Below are positions 7,622-15,262 of a stretch of DNA of 29,196 nt, piece by piece. Positions within the stretch are counted from its first letter, which is position 1. Each line of letters starts with the position of its first letter. The notes beneath the pieces are model-generated. The model searched no databases and was not told where the DNA came from. It was given only the letters and a program-made list of their open reading frames with translations. This stretch comes from a virus: the IMG/VR virus record IMGVR_UViG_3300009431_000737, positions 1 to 29,196 of that record, one strand, 5' to 3'. A program made the translations under genes and the position numbers.

Positions 7622-8533
7622 GTGAACGTCCAAGTGCGACAAGACTCGTCTCCGGATCTCGTCTTCGATCCCCAGGAGGGCCGCCCCTCCTCCGCTACGG
7701 TGACAATCCAGACCAACGCGGGCGATGACCTCACGGTGGCGGTGGAGGACGCGGCCGCATCCATCGACAGCGTCGACACGGTTGTCGACCAGGCCTGCGG
7801 CGCTTCGTCGTCGGATCGGCGGGTCGTCTACCTGGCTTCCACGACCAGCGTGGTCGTCGGCAGCGAGTATCTCATGGTCAACGCCGGCGGCCAGCGCGAG
7901 TGGGTGCACGTGGAGGAGGTCAACGCCGGCGTGAGCGTCGCGGTCGAGTCCGACCTCGAGCATGACTATGCCGCAGGCGCCACCTTCCAGGGAACCCGAC
8001 TCACCTATCAGCTGTCCTCGGCAAACACCACCGAGGACGACAAGGCCCTTGATTTCAGGGTGGCCTGGACCTACGTGGTCGACTTGGTCACCTGCACCAG
8101 AGAGACCTACTATGACCTGGTGCGCAACCCCTGGTACCGGGCGGCGACCTCCCGCGGCTTCGAGGCCGCGAACCGGGAGATCTACGCCCGAGCAAAGGAT
8201 GACGGGGCCCCTCTGGGCGAGCTCCTCGACGAGGCGTGGGAGACCGTGCTTCGTCGGATCGACGCCCGGGGCTGGCGTCCCGGGCTCATCGTCGGGATGG
8301 AGCGCCTGGCGCCGCCCACCTACGAGGCGGGCATCCTGATCCTGGCGGAGATGGGCTACAGGCCGGCGGGCTACACGGATCTGGAGACGTGGATCGATCT
8401 CAGGGAGCGGCGACTGCGGGACTCCCTCGACCGCGCCCTGGCCGGCGTGAAGTGGTACGACCAGTCCGACGACGCGGAGAAGAGCGCGGCCGAGACGCGG
8501 CCGGCGCTCGGCTCCACCAGGATGAGGTTCTAG
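7622..8533 (+). CDS. Putative head-tail connector with a beta-rich N-terminal domain
   Basis: 303 residues with a GTG start behind AGGAGGAG. Residues 1-140 look all-beta (alternating Val/Thr/Ser strands, VTIQTNAGDDLTVAVEDAA and similar), while residues 165-275 are helical (VRNPWYRAATSRGFEAANREIY, then LLDEAWETVLRRID). Head-tail adaptors are usually only the helical part, so the N-terminal half would be an added domain, perhaps surface-exposed. The call comes from position between coat and tail terminator; no family motif is certain. Confidence 0.45.
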   Translation: MNVQVRQDSSPDLVFDPQEGRPSSATVTIQTNAGDDLTVAVEDAAASIDSVDTVVDQACGASSSDRRVVYLASTTSVVVGSEYLMVNAGGQREWVHVEEVNAGVSVAVESDLEHDYAAGATFQGTRLTYQLSSANTTEDDKALDFRVAWTYVVDLVTCTRETYYDLVRNPWYRAATSRGFEAANREIYARAKDDGAPLGELLDEAWETVLRRIDARGWRPGLIVGMERLAPPTYEAGILILAEMGYRPAGYTDLETWIDLRERRLRDSLDRALAGVKWYDQSDDAEKSAAETRPALGSTRMRF

Positions 8534-8995
8534 ATGTTTGACGGGATTCTGGATAGCTTTGTCGATGCCATCGAGGCAATCACTCCTCAGACAGAGGAAG
8601 GTCGGCCCTGGCGGCTGTGCACGGCCCTGCCCGACACGGCGCCCAAGACCTCGGCCCGAGAGCGCCGGTTCGCCCTGGAGGTGGAACCGAGGCTCCACCT
8701 CCACGAGTCGGGGCCCATGAGTCGGGAGGTCTGGCTGACGAAGACGGTCGTGGTCGTCACGGCCTATCCGCTCGGCAAGGATGTCCTGGCCGCCACCAAA
8801 CAGATCCAGCGCGACATCGACCTCCTGGTGTACACGTTGGTGCAGCCCGACACCTGGTCATCGTCCAACGACTGCGAGGAGAGATCACGGCTGCCGACCG
8901 GCGAGGTCGAGTTCGATATGGAAGAGGACGATGCGGAGTTCGTCATCGTCAGGTTGCCTTTCGAGACCAAATACAAGCTGACCTTCAGCTCATAA
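8534..8995 (+). CDS. Putative tail terminator protein (gpU-like)
   Basis: 153 residues beginning directly after the previous stop. The fold pattern is alpha/beta: an N-terminal helix, a strand (VWLTKTVVVVTAYPLG), a helix with QIQRDIDLLVYTLVQ, and closing strands (FVIVRLPFETKYKL). This resembles the minor tail/terminator proteins that cap the tube and set its end. Its position right before the tube gene fits. The identification is positional and by predicted fold. Confidence 0.5.
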   Translation: MFDGILDSFVDAIEAITPQTEEGRPWRLCTALPDTAPKTSARERRFALEVEPRLHLHESGPMSREVWLTKTVVVVTAYPLGKDVLAATKQIQRDIDLLVYTLVQPDTWSSSNDCEERSRLPTGEVEFDMEEDDAEFVIVRLPFETKYKLTFSS

Positions 8996-9007
8996 CGGGA
9001 GGACGAT

Positions 9008-10252
9008 ATGGCCTACCTTTTCAACATCGGCGCCCTCAAGGTGGCATGGGAGAGCATCTTCGGCACCAAGTCCGGCGATTCCTTCGACTTCGTCGAGACC
9101 ATCGGGCGGCCGTCCTTCGACCTCCGCCGGGAGGCCTTCGAGGACGACGCGCTTCGTCAGGCCCTCACCGGGCCGTCTCCCATCATCGTTGGTCACCGCT
9201 CGGACTCGACGTTCTCGTTCAGCATGTACATGCACGGGTACACGAGTTCCACCGTGAGCGATGCGCCCGACCTGGCCACCGACCTGCATCCGGACGCCGC
9301 CCTGGTCGGGGCGGCCCTCGGGAACCTCTACGCGGGCGGCTACTCCACGATCAGCGGCGGGACCTCGACGGTGAGCAACCTGGTAGTGGCGGATGCTTCG
9401 TCGTTCGTGGACGGCCAGGCCGTCCAGGTCGGCAGCGAGGTCACCAAGGTCCTCGAGGTGACTACCGACGCGAGCGAAGAGCTCAGCCTGGAGATCCCCC
9501 TCTCCACCGCGCCCACGGACGGGACCAAAGTCTGCGGGACGATCAACGCGTTCCCGATCGACGGGCACGACGCTACCTACGCGAAGCCCGCGTCGTTCGA
9601 GTGGCTGGGCGCGGCCTCCGACGACAAGATCGCCATCCTGGGCAGCCGGACCAACAGCCTCAAGCTGACCGCGGAGGCCAAGGGGTTCCTGACCGCGGAG
9701 TTCGGTCAGAACGTCGTCGACTGGGACCGCGAGGCCTCGGGAGGGACTCCGTCCGGCTTGAGCTATGACTTCCCGTCCAAGGCGGAATGGGTCGCCGGGA
9801 AGATGGTGATCTACAACATCACCACCGACACGCGCACCGAGATCAACTGTTCCAAGGCCGAGCTCGACACGGCCCTGGCGCTGGCCGGCATCACGGACCC
9901 CAATTGGGACGACGGCATCGCGGAGTGGCAGAAGACCGGTCTCCGGCCGGTGCTCACCGTGGATCCTTACCAGAGCACCGAGACGGCGGCCGCAGGGTGG
10001 GGCTACTCCTACTCCCAGGGTCACAAGTTTGCCGTCGTCGTCCAGGTAGGGACCACCGCCGGGCGCGTCGTCTCCGAGATCCTGCCCTACTGCCAGCTCA
10101 TCGCGGAGCCCGGCGAGACCGAGCGCGAGGGCTTCGTCGCCAGGACGCTGACGTTCGGGACCCTGCAGAACACCCGGAACAGCGACCAGACAGGCGACAC
10201 CTACACGGCCGACGACCCGGCCGACAAGGAGCTGCTCGTCGTCTGGTCGTAG
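9008..10252 (+). CDS. Major tail tube protein
   Basis: 414 residues starting with GGGAGGACGAT before the ATG. It has short beta strands throughout, an N-terminal segment with FNIGALKVAWESIFGTKSG, and repeated Ala/Gly/Thr-rich strands that suit a stacked beta-barrel tube ring. At over 400 residues it is longer than many tube proteins, so an extra domain is probable, perhaps the stretch around residues 240-320. It is followed by the slippery-site chaperone pair and the tape measure, the canonical order for a long flexible tail. Confidence 0.7.
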   Translation: MAYLFNIGALKVAWESIFGTKSGDSFDFVETIGRPSFDLRREAFEDDALRQALTGPSPIIVGHRSDSTFSFSMYMHGYTSSTVSDAPDLATDLHPDAALVGAALGNLYAGGYSTISGGTSTVSNLVVADASSFVDGQAVQVGSEVTKVLEVTTDASEELSLEIPLSTAPTDGTKVCGTINAFPIDGHDATYAKPASFEWLGAASDDKIAILGSRTNSLKLTAEAKGFLTAEFGQNVVDWDREASGGTPSGLSYDFPSKAEWVAGKMVIYNITTDTRTEINCSKAELDTALALAGITDPNWDDGIAEWQKTGLRPVLTVDPYQSTETAAAGWGYSYSQGHKFAVVVQVGTTAGRVVSEILPYCQLIAEPGETEREGFVARTLTFGTLQNTRNSDQTGDTYTADDPADKELLVVWS

Positions 10253-10266
10253 TTCCGCCGCCCCCT

Positions 10267-10281
10267 GGCCGCGTTGCGGCC
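10267..10281 (+). terminator. Small hairpin between tube and chaperone genes
   Basis: GGCCGC (10267-10272) pairs perfectly with GCGGCC (10276-10281) across a three-base loop. There is no T-tract. It may lower expression of the downstream chaperones relative to the tube, which is required in high copy number. Low confidence as a true terminator. Confidence 0.3.
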
Positions 10282-10327
10282 GCCTGATAACCCGTCGGCC
10301 CCCAGGGCCATGCAAGGAGGGAGAGCC

Positions 10328-10825
10328 TTGTTCAACGAGAAAACCAGAGGCGTCGGCGGGACCGTCGACTACATCAGCCTGCAGGACCTGGCCGTCGATG
10401 ACGAGGTCCTGTCCGCCAATGCGTCGGCGGAGTACGTCAAGACAGGCAACCTGGACCTTATCGCTGAAGCGCTCCGCAAGGAACCGAAGCCCTGCCGCTT
10501 CCATCTCGCCGAGGAACTGTCCCCAGTCGCACGGAAGTACCTCTTCCAGGCGTCGGCGGATCCTCAGACGGGCGAGATGGACGAGGCCATGCTCGACGGC
10601 CTCCTGGTGGCCATGGGGCTCCACGGCTGGACGAACCCGCCGAAGGGCGCCCCGCCGTGGCGTACGCGGCGGGTCGGGTTCCACCGCTTGGTGGCGCCGG
10701 AGATTCTTGACTTCATCGGTCCGGAGGTCGGCGCCGAGCTCGCTCTGACGATCTACCACCGCCACTTCGGCGCGGAGGAGGCGGCCGGCGACGACCTGAC
10801 GGAGGAGGTAGCGGGAAACTCATGA
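10328..10825 (+). CDS. Tail assembly chaperone, upstream frame (gpG-like)
   Basis: 165 residues from a TTG start seven bases after AAGGAGGG (10314-10321). The in-frame ATG at 10310 lacks a ribosome-binding site, so I prefer TTG. The protein is helical and acidic at its end. Position between tube and tape measure and the overlap with the next frame match lambda gpG. The last codons contain a canonical slippery heptamer (10813-10819); a -1 shift there would give a fused product of about 292 residues, the GT-type chaperone. It likely coats the tape measure before tube polymerisation. Confidence 0.7.
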   Translation: MFNEKTRGVGGTVDYISLQDLAVDDEVLSANASAEYVKTGNLDLIAEALRKEPKPCRFHLAEELSPVARKYLFQASADPQTGEMDEAMLDGLLVAMGLHGWTNPPKGAPPWRTRRVGFHRLVAPEILDFIGPEVGAELALTIYHRHFGAEEAAGDDLTEEVAGNS

Positions 10826-10842
10826 TCGCTCTCCGGCGAGAG
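10813..10842 (+). promoter_or_regulatory. Programmed -1 frameshift site (GGGAAAC plus hairpin)
   Basis: The heptamer G GGA AAC stands in exactly the frame needed for X XXY YYZ slippage: the zero-frame codons are GGA and AAC, and after slipping they read GGG and AAA. The next frame is open through the downstream gene to 11205. A hairpin CTCTC-CGGC-GAGAG lies at 10829-10842, nine bases after the heptamer, a normal spacing for a stimulator. Lambda uses GGGAAAG at the equivalent place. Confidence 0.75.
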
Positions 10843-11205
10843 GCCCTGGAGGCCCGGATACCGTGGACATGCGGGGAGTGCCCCCCGGAGGTCGTCGATG
10901 ACCTCGGGTGTCACCCCGGTGCGACCGCGACCGAGCCTCTGCGGTTTCAGCTCGGAGGGCGTGACTCCCCGTCTGAGATGGAGTTCGACCGCTGTCCGCT
11001 CGCGATCCTGCGGGACGCGTCGCCCGACTCGCTGGCATGGACCGAGTGGGCGGCCCGGATGGCGGTCGCCAAGGGCCAGGGCTGCCTGCGGCTGGAGGAC
11101 TACAGCGCCGGCGAGCTCGAGCTGGTACATATCGCCGAGGACATTCGGGACCAGGCCCGGGCTGAGCAGATCTCCGAGCTCGGCGATGGTCCGGAGGAGA
11201 CGTAG
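10822..11205 (+). CDS. Tail assembly chaperone, downstream frame (T-like extension)
   Basis: 127 residues if started at its own ATG, which overlaps the preceding stop (ATGA). The same frame is reached by -1 slippage upstream, making this the C-terminal extension of the fused chaperone. It has a Cys pair CGEC near the N-terminus and a helical acidic end. Independent initiation is also possible because a GGAGGAGG stretch lies about 13 bases upstream, though that spacing is long. It ends directly before the tape measure start. Confidence 0.65.
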   Translation: MIALRREALEARIPWTCGECPPEVVDDLGCHPGATATEPLRFQLGGRDSPSEMEFDRCPLAILRDASPDSLAWTEWAARMAVAKGQGCLRLEDYSAGELELVHIAEDIRDQARAEQISELGDGPEET

Positions 11206-13560
11206 ATGGCCTCCTACAAGTCCGAGTTTCGGATGGACATCGGCGCCAAGGACGGCACTCGCCAGGTCCTCGGCAACCTCCAGAACAACCTGCGCAAGAG
11301 CGGCAGAGCCGGCAAGAAGTCAGGCGTAGACACCGCGGCCGCCTGGACGAAAGCCATCGGCGTGATGATGGGCATCAAGGCGGTCAAGGGAGCGGTGGAC
11401 AAGGCCTTCGAGAGCGTGCAGGCGGGACGCATGGCCTCGATGGTGGGCGTGGCCTTCCAGAGCATCCATGACGACGCCGACGCGCTCCTGGTGAAGCTGA
11501 AGGAGGTCTCTCGCGGCGCCGGCGACGCCACGTCGCTGCAGGCACTGGCCAACCGGTGGCAGCTGGCCGGCAAGGAGATGTCCGTCCTCATGAGGGCTCT
11601 CCCCGCTGCGTACAAGCTGGCAGCCGCCACGGGAGAGGACTATCTCGGGGTGGCGCAGAAGATCGCCATGGTGATGATCGGCGGCCGCAAGTCGCAGATT
11701 GAACGGTACACCGGGATGCTCGACGAAATCAAGGCATACCGGGCACACGCTCAGGCCATCGGGAAATCGGCGGCAGAGCTCACCATCCTCGACAAGAAGA
11801 CCGCCTTGGTCGAGGCGGGATTCGTCAAGCTCGAGGGCCGCGTGGCGTCCATCAGGGTCGATGTCGAGGACGAGGAGCTGGGCCGCCTCAAGGGCGACTG
11901 GGACGACCTGGTCAGTGATATGGAGGTGCGCTGGAAGTCGTTCGCTTTGTCGCTCGCTCGCGAGGCCCGTACGATCTGGAGTGCGCGGGGAGCAGGGTCG
12001 CAGCCCTGGCTCGCCGGGGTGAACCTCGCCGAGCGGGAGGCCGAGATGATGGCCGCGGTCCGGCGCAAGCTGGGCCGCGCCGAGGAGTGGACCGGCGGGG
12101 TCGGCCCGCTTGATCCCTCCCGGCCTCTCCGCGAGGCCACGACGATCCAGACCAACTGGATAGCCGCGGAGTTCGACCGGCTGAAATCGCACATGGCCGC
12201 CGGCGTCGACGAATGGAAGTCGGCGTTCTCTGAGATGCGGAGGGACGCCGAGACCGCACTCCGGGAGCGTACACGAGCTGAGCAGGACAAGCGATACGCG
12301 GCCGAGGCGAAATACTGGAACCTCCGCAAGGAGCACGCGGCGCTGGCGGTCAGGCAATCCCAGGGCCTGAACTACATCGAGGAGCGCCGCCTCGAGAAGC
12401 TGGACCGAGAGATCAAGGCCCTCGAGGAATCGGGCCGGATCTCCAGGGATATTCAGCGGGGCTGGCTGGAGTTCTCCGCCAGGTCGATGTTCGGCGGCGT
12501 CGTCGAGGGCCTGAGGCAGATGGCGGAGCCGATCAGGGATGCGATCGCCGAGGCCGTCCGGCCGGCGGCGGCGCGCTTCGGTCCAACCAGGGCGGAGCGG
12601 GAGGAGCGGGTCCGCCAGGAGCTGGAGGACCGGATCGAGGTCGGCATGGCCGAGCTCGCCGCCTACCGGGAGGCCCAGGACCGGGCAGCCAAGGAGGATC
12701 TGGCGCGAGTGAAGGCCTCCGTGCGCGAGGAGATGGAGCTCCGCGGCCGCCTCAGGGACGTGGAGGCGCTTATCGCCGGCGAATCGCCCGAGGCTCGTAC
12801 CCAACGCATGGCGGCGGAGGAGATCCGTGGCCTCACCGAGGGCGGCCTGGTCGACCTGAAGCATTTTGAACTCGCCAAGGCGACGATCCAGCTCGAGGCG
12901 GACCAGCGAGTCAGGGAGATCAAGCGGAAGCGGGAGGAGGAGGACTTCCGCCGCAGCCTCGAGCGCACCCGCGAAAACTCGGCCGCCCTGTCCGAGGTCT
13001 TCCGCGGCCTGACGGCCTCGGGGGTCAGGTCCACGTCGCAGTGGTCCCAGGGTCTGGCCGCCACCGGCGAAGGCTTCCGCAGCGTCGGCGCAGCGTTGAC
13101 CAAGACCGACAAGGAGACCGGGAAGCTCACGTCGGCCACCCACAGGTACTCCCTGGCGGGCGCCGGCGCGCTGGGGGCCGCTGCAGCCTGGGTCAAGGGC
13201 GAGCGCAAGAAGGCCGTCATCCTGGCCGCCATGGAAGGCGCCCACGCCGCAGCTACATTCGCCACGCCCTGGGTGTCCGCTGCCCACGGGCTCGCCGCAG
13301 GGCTGTACGGCGCTATCGCGGGCGGAGCCTTCGGTGGCCGCGGGGCGGGCCGCAAATCGAAGACCATCTACCGCGCCCCGGCTGCGGCGACCAGCGCCGC
13401 TGCAGGAGCCGGAGCCGCGAACGTCACCTATATCTTCAACTACCGGGGGCCGACCTCCGGCCGGGACGCAGCGCGGGAGTTCGCCAACTCCCTGAACAAG
13501 CACCAGGCCATCGTGAACCTCGACCCCGGGGTGATGGCGAAGGGCGCCGGGAGGTTCTAG
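11206..13560 (+). CDS. Tape measure protein
   Basis: 784 residues, the second largest protein here. It starts directly after the previous stop with GGAGGAG upstream. The N-terminal region is Ala/Lys-rich (SGRAGKKSG, then an amphipathic helix with MMGIKAVKG), a long charged coiled coil spans about residues 290-610, and a hydrophobic Ala/Gly-rich stretch lies at about 653-712, the expected membrane-active part. It sets tail length by spanning the tube lumen; with the family rule of about 0.15 nm per residue this predicts a tail somewhat over 100 nm. No lytic domain is evident. Confidence 0.85.
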   Translation: MASYKSEFRMDIGAKDGTRQVLGNLQNNLRKSGRAGKKSGVDTAAAWTKAIGVMMGIKAVKGAVDKAFESVQAGRMASMVGVAFQSIHDDADALLVKLKEVSRGAGDATSLQALANRWQLAGKEMSVLMRALPAAYKLAAATGEDYLGVAQKIAMVMIGGRKSQIERYTGMLDEIKAYRAHAQAIGKSAAELTILDKKTALVEAGFVKLEGRVASIRVDVEDEELGRLKGDWDDLVSDMEVRWKSFALSLAREARTIWSARGAGSQPWLAGVNLAEREAEMMAAVRRKLGRAEEWTGGVGPLDPSRPLREATTIQTNWIAAEFDRLKSHMAAGVDEWKSAFSEMRRDAETALRERTRAEQDKRYAAEAKYWNLRKEHAALAVRQSQGLNYIEERRLEKLDREIKALEESGRISRDIQRGWLEFSARSMFGGVVEGLRQMAEPIRDAIAEAVRPAAARFGPTRAEREERVRQELEDRIEVGMAELAAYREAQDRAAKEDLARVKASVREEMELRGRLRDVEALIAGESPEARTQRMAAEEIRGLTEGGLVDLKHFELAKATIQLEADQRVREIKRKREEEDFRRSLERTRENSAALSEVFRGLTASGVRSTSQWSQGLAATGEGFRSVGAALTKTDKETGKLTSATHRYSLAGAGALGAAAAWVKGERKKAVILAAMEGAHAAATFATPWVSAAHGLAAGLYGAIAGGAFGGRGAGRKSKTIYRAPAAATSAAAGAGAANVTYIFNYRGPTSGRDAAREFANSLNKHQAIVNLDPGVMAKGAGRF

Positions 13561-14474
13561 TGGCGCTTCCCGTTCCACACTTCGAGCTCCCCTGGGAGGC
13601 CTCCGAGGACTCACGGCTGACATTCACCTACCCGAGTGGGGGGACCGACTACAACGTCGACATCGACACCGGGGACGGCTTTGACTGTCTGTTCTCGGTC
13701 CTGGTCGAGATCGCCTCCCAGCTCTCGACCCTGGGGGTGACTGCGATCTGGCCGGTCGTCACCGAGGCCGGCCTGGTGCAGTTCTTCTCGACGGCCTCGA
13801 GCTTCGACCTGGACCTCTCTACGTCCGGAGCCGAGGTCCAGGCCTGGCTGGGGTTCACGACCGGGACGTTCGGCAACGTGTCGTCGGCCACCGCCGATGG
13901 TCCCTGCCCGCGGACGTTCTGGCCGGGGACCCACCTCCGGGCCCCGCCGACCATGGCCAGGTCACGCAACCTCCTCCAGGCTCGGGCCGGCGCGCCCAAT
14001 GGGCATGCCTGGCTGAACATCGTCCCGGTACCGGGGGGGGCGGACGGCTTCCTCTCCTCCCGCTTCGGTGTGAACTTCCTGGTAGCGGCCTCCGACTACT
14101 CAGAGACCGACCAGGCCGACACCCAGTGGTATCGCCTGGTCTCGTTCCTCTCCGGCCGCAGGGCCGCGCTCAGCAGCCCCTACGACGGCGGCTGGTACTC
14201 ACAGTCGGACCTGGAGGCGCTGGCCACCTGGGACGAGCTGGACGCCTTGCGGGAGCGCGGAGCCTCTGAGCATCGGTTCGCGTTCTTCAGCGACTGGGCG
14301 GATCCGGACGACTACACGTCCACATTCTACTCCGACTACGCTGCGGCCCAAGAGGCCCTTCGGTCCTATTGGCACCTCCATCCCGATGTCAGACGCATAG
14401 CGTTCTCCAGGACATTCGAGCCTGTAGCGTCTCGCTGGTCCGTCGAGTTCGACGCTTTCCAGGAGGTGTCCTGA
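13560..14474 (+). CDS. Tail protein, first of two paralogues
   Basis: 304 residues from a GTG that overlaps the tape measure stop by one base. The N-terminal domain has the order strand (LTFTYPSGGTDYNVDID), helix (CLFSVLVEIASQL), strand (GLVQFFSTASSFDLDL) and then an AWLGFTTGTFGN segment followed by a Pro-rich link. The same order recurs in the next gene. The C-terminal domain contains FSRTFEPVASRWSVEFDAF. In long-tailed phages this slot holds distal-tail and tip-assembly proteins, so it probably joins the tube to the hub. No specific family recognised. Confidence 0.55.
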   Translation: MALPVPHFELPWEASEDSRLTFTYPSGGTDYNVDIDTGDGFDCLFSVLVEIASQLSTLGVTAIWPVVTEAGLVQFFSTASSFDLDLSTSGAEVQAWLGFTTGTFGNVSSATADGPCPRTFWPGTHLRAPPTMARSRNLLQARAGAPNGHAWLNIVPVPGGADGFLSSRFGVNFLVAASDYSETDQADTQWYRLVSFLSGRRAALSSPYDGGWYSQSDLEALATWDELDALRERGASEHRFAFFSDWADPDDYTSTFYSDYAAAQEALRSYWHLHPDVRRIAFSRTFEPVASRWSVEFDAFQEVS

Positions 14475-15262
14475 TGGCCGCGGTGTGCAAGCTGGAGGCG
14501 ATCTATCAGGCCGACCGCGCGTTGCCGTCATTCCGGATCAAGCTGCCGCACACCGCTCCCTCATACGAGGACGTAACCATCGGGCCCGGGGCGTACCCTA
14601 CCCATCGGCACCTCTGCGCTGCCATCGAGACCGCGGTCGAGAACGCCACGGGATACGGCCCGACGGTCTCCGGCGTGTCCGGCGACTTCTACGCCTACGT
14701 CGCGTCGGACGGGAAGTTCGGCCTGAAGTCCGACACCATGCAGATGGTCGTCGACTTCTCCTCCGCCGAGGGCAACGGGATGGATGACCTGCGGCCCTTC
14801 ATGGGCTTCACGTCCGTGACCTACTCCGCTGCAGCGGTGATCACCTCGGACGAGATCCCCGCGTCGTGCTTCTTCCCCTCCTCTCCGCCGAGAGAGGAGG
14901 AGTGGAGCCTCCGCCTGGACCGCACCGCGAACTTCTCCGACGCCGGCAGGGTCGCAGCGATCCTCGTCGGCAGGGCCGGCGCGTACCGATGCACCCTCCA
15001 GTGGACCAATGCGGACCACGACCAGTGGGCGCGGTTCGCCCGGTGGATGTACCAGGCGCGCAAGGTCGCGCTCTGGCCGGGCTACGACACCGCTGCGTCG
15101 CCCTGGACGGACAACTACAGTCTCAGGCCCTACCCCACTTCCACGGGCCACAGGCTCCTCCTGCTGGACGCGGACGGTCAATCCGATCTGGACAGCCCTT
15201 TCAACGCGCCCGCGGTGATCGGTCACAGGGTCCAGCTCCAGGGGGTGCTTTATGCCCTATAG
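14474..15262 (+). CDS. Tail protein, second of two paralogues
   Basis: 262 residues; the start overlaps the previous stop (TGATG) and AGGAGG lies upstream. The N-terminal half repeats the architecture of its neighbour: FRIKLPHTAPSYEDVTIG strand, HLCAAIETAVENAT helix, KFGLKSDTMQMVVDF strand, then FMGFTSVTYSAAA and a Pro-Ser link. The C-terminal half (WARFARWMYQARKVALWPG) differs in detail but again ends in a strand-rich unit. It is likely a structural component at the tail tip, close in space to the previous protein. Confidence 0.55.
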   Translation: MAAVCKLEAIYQADRALPSFRIKLPHTAPSYEDVTIGPGAYPTHRHLCAAIETAVENATGYGPTVSGVSGDFYAYVASDGKFGLKSDTMQMVVDFSSAEGNGMDDLRPFMGFTSVTYSAAAVITSDEIPASCFFPSSPPREEEWSLRLDRTANFSDAGRVAAILVGRAGAYRCTLQWTNADHDQWARFARWMYQARKVALWPGYDTAASPWTDNYSLRPYPTSTGHRLLLLDADGQSDLDSPFNAPAVIGHRVQLQGVLYAL

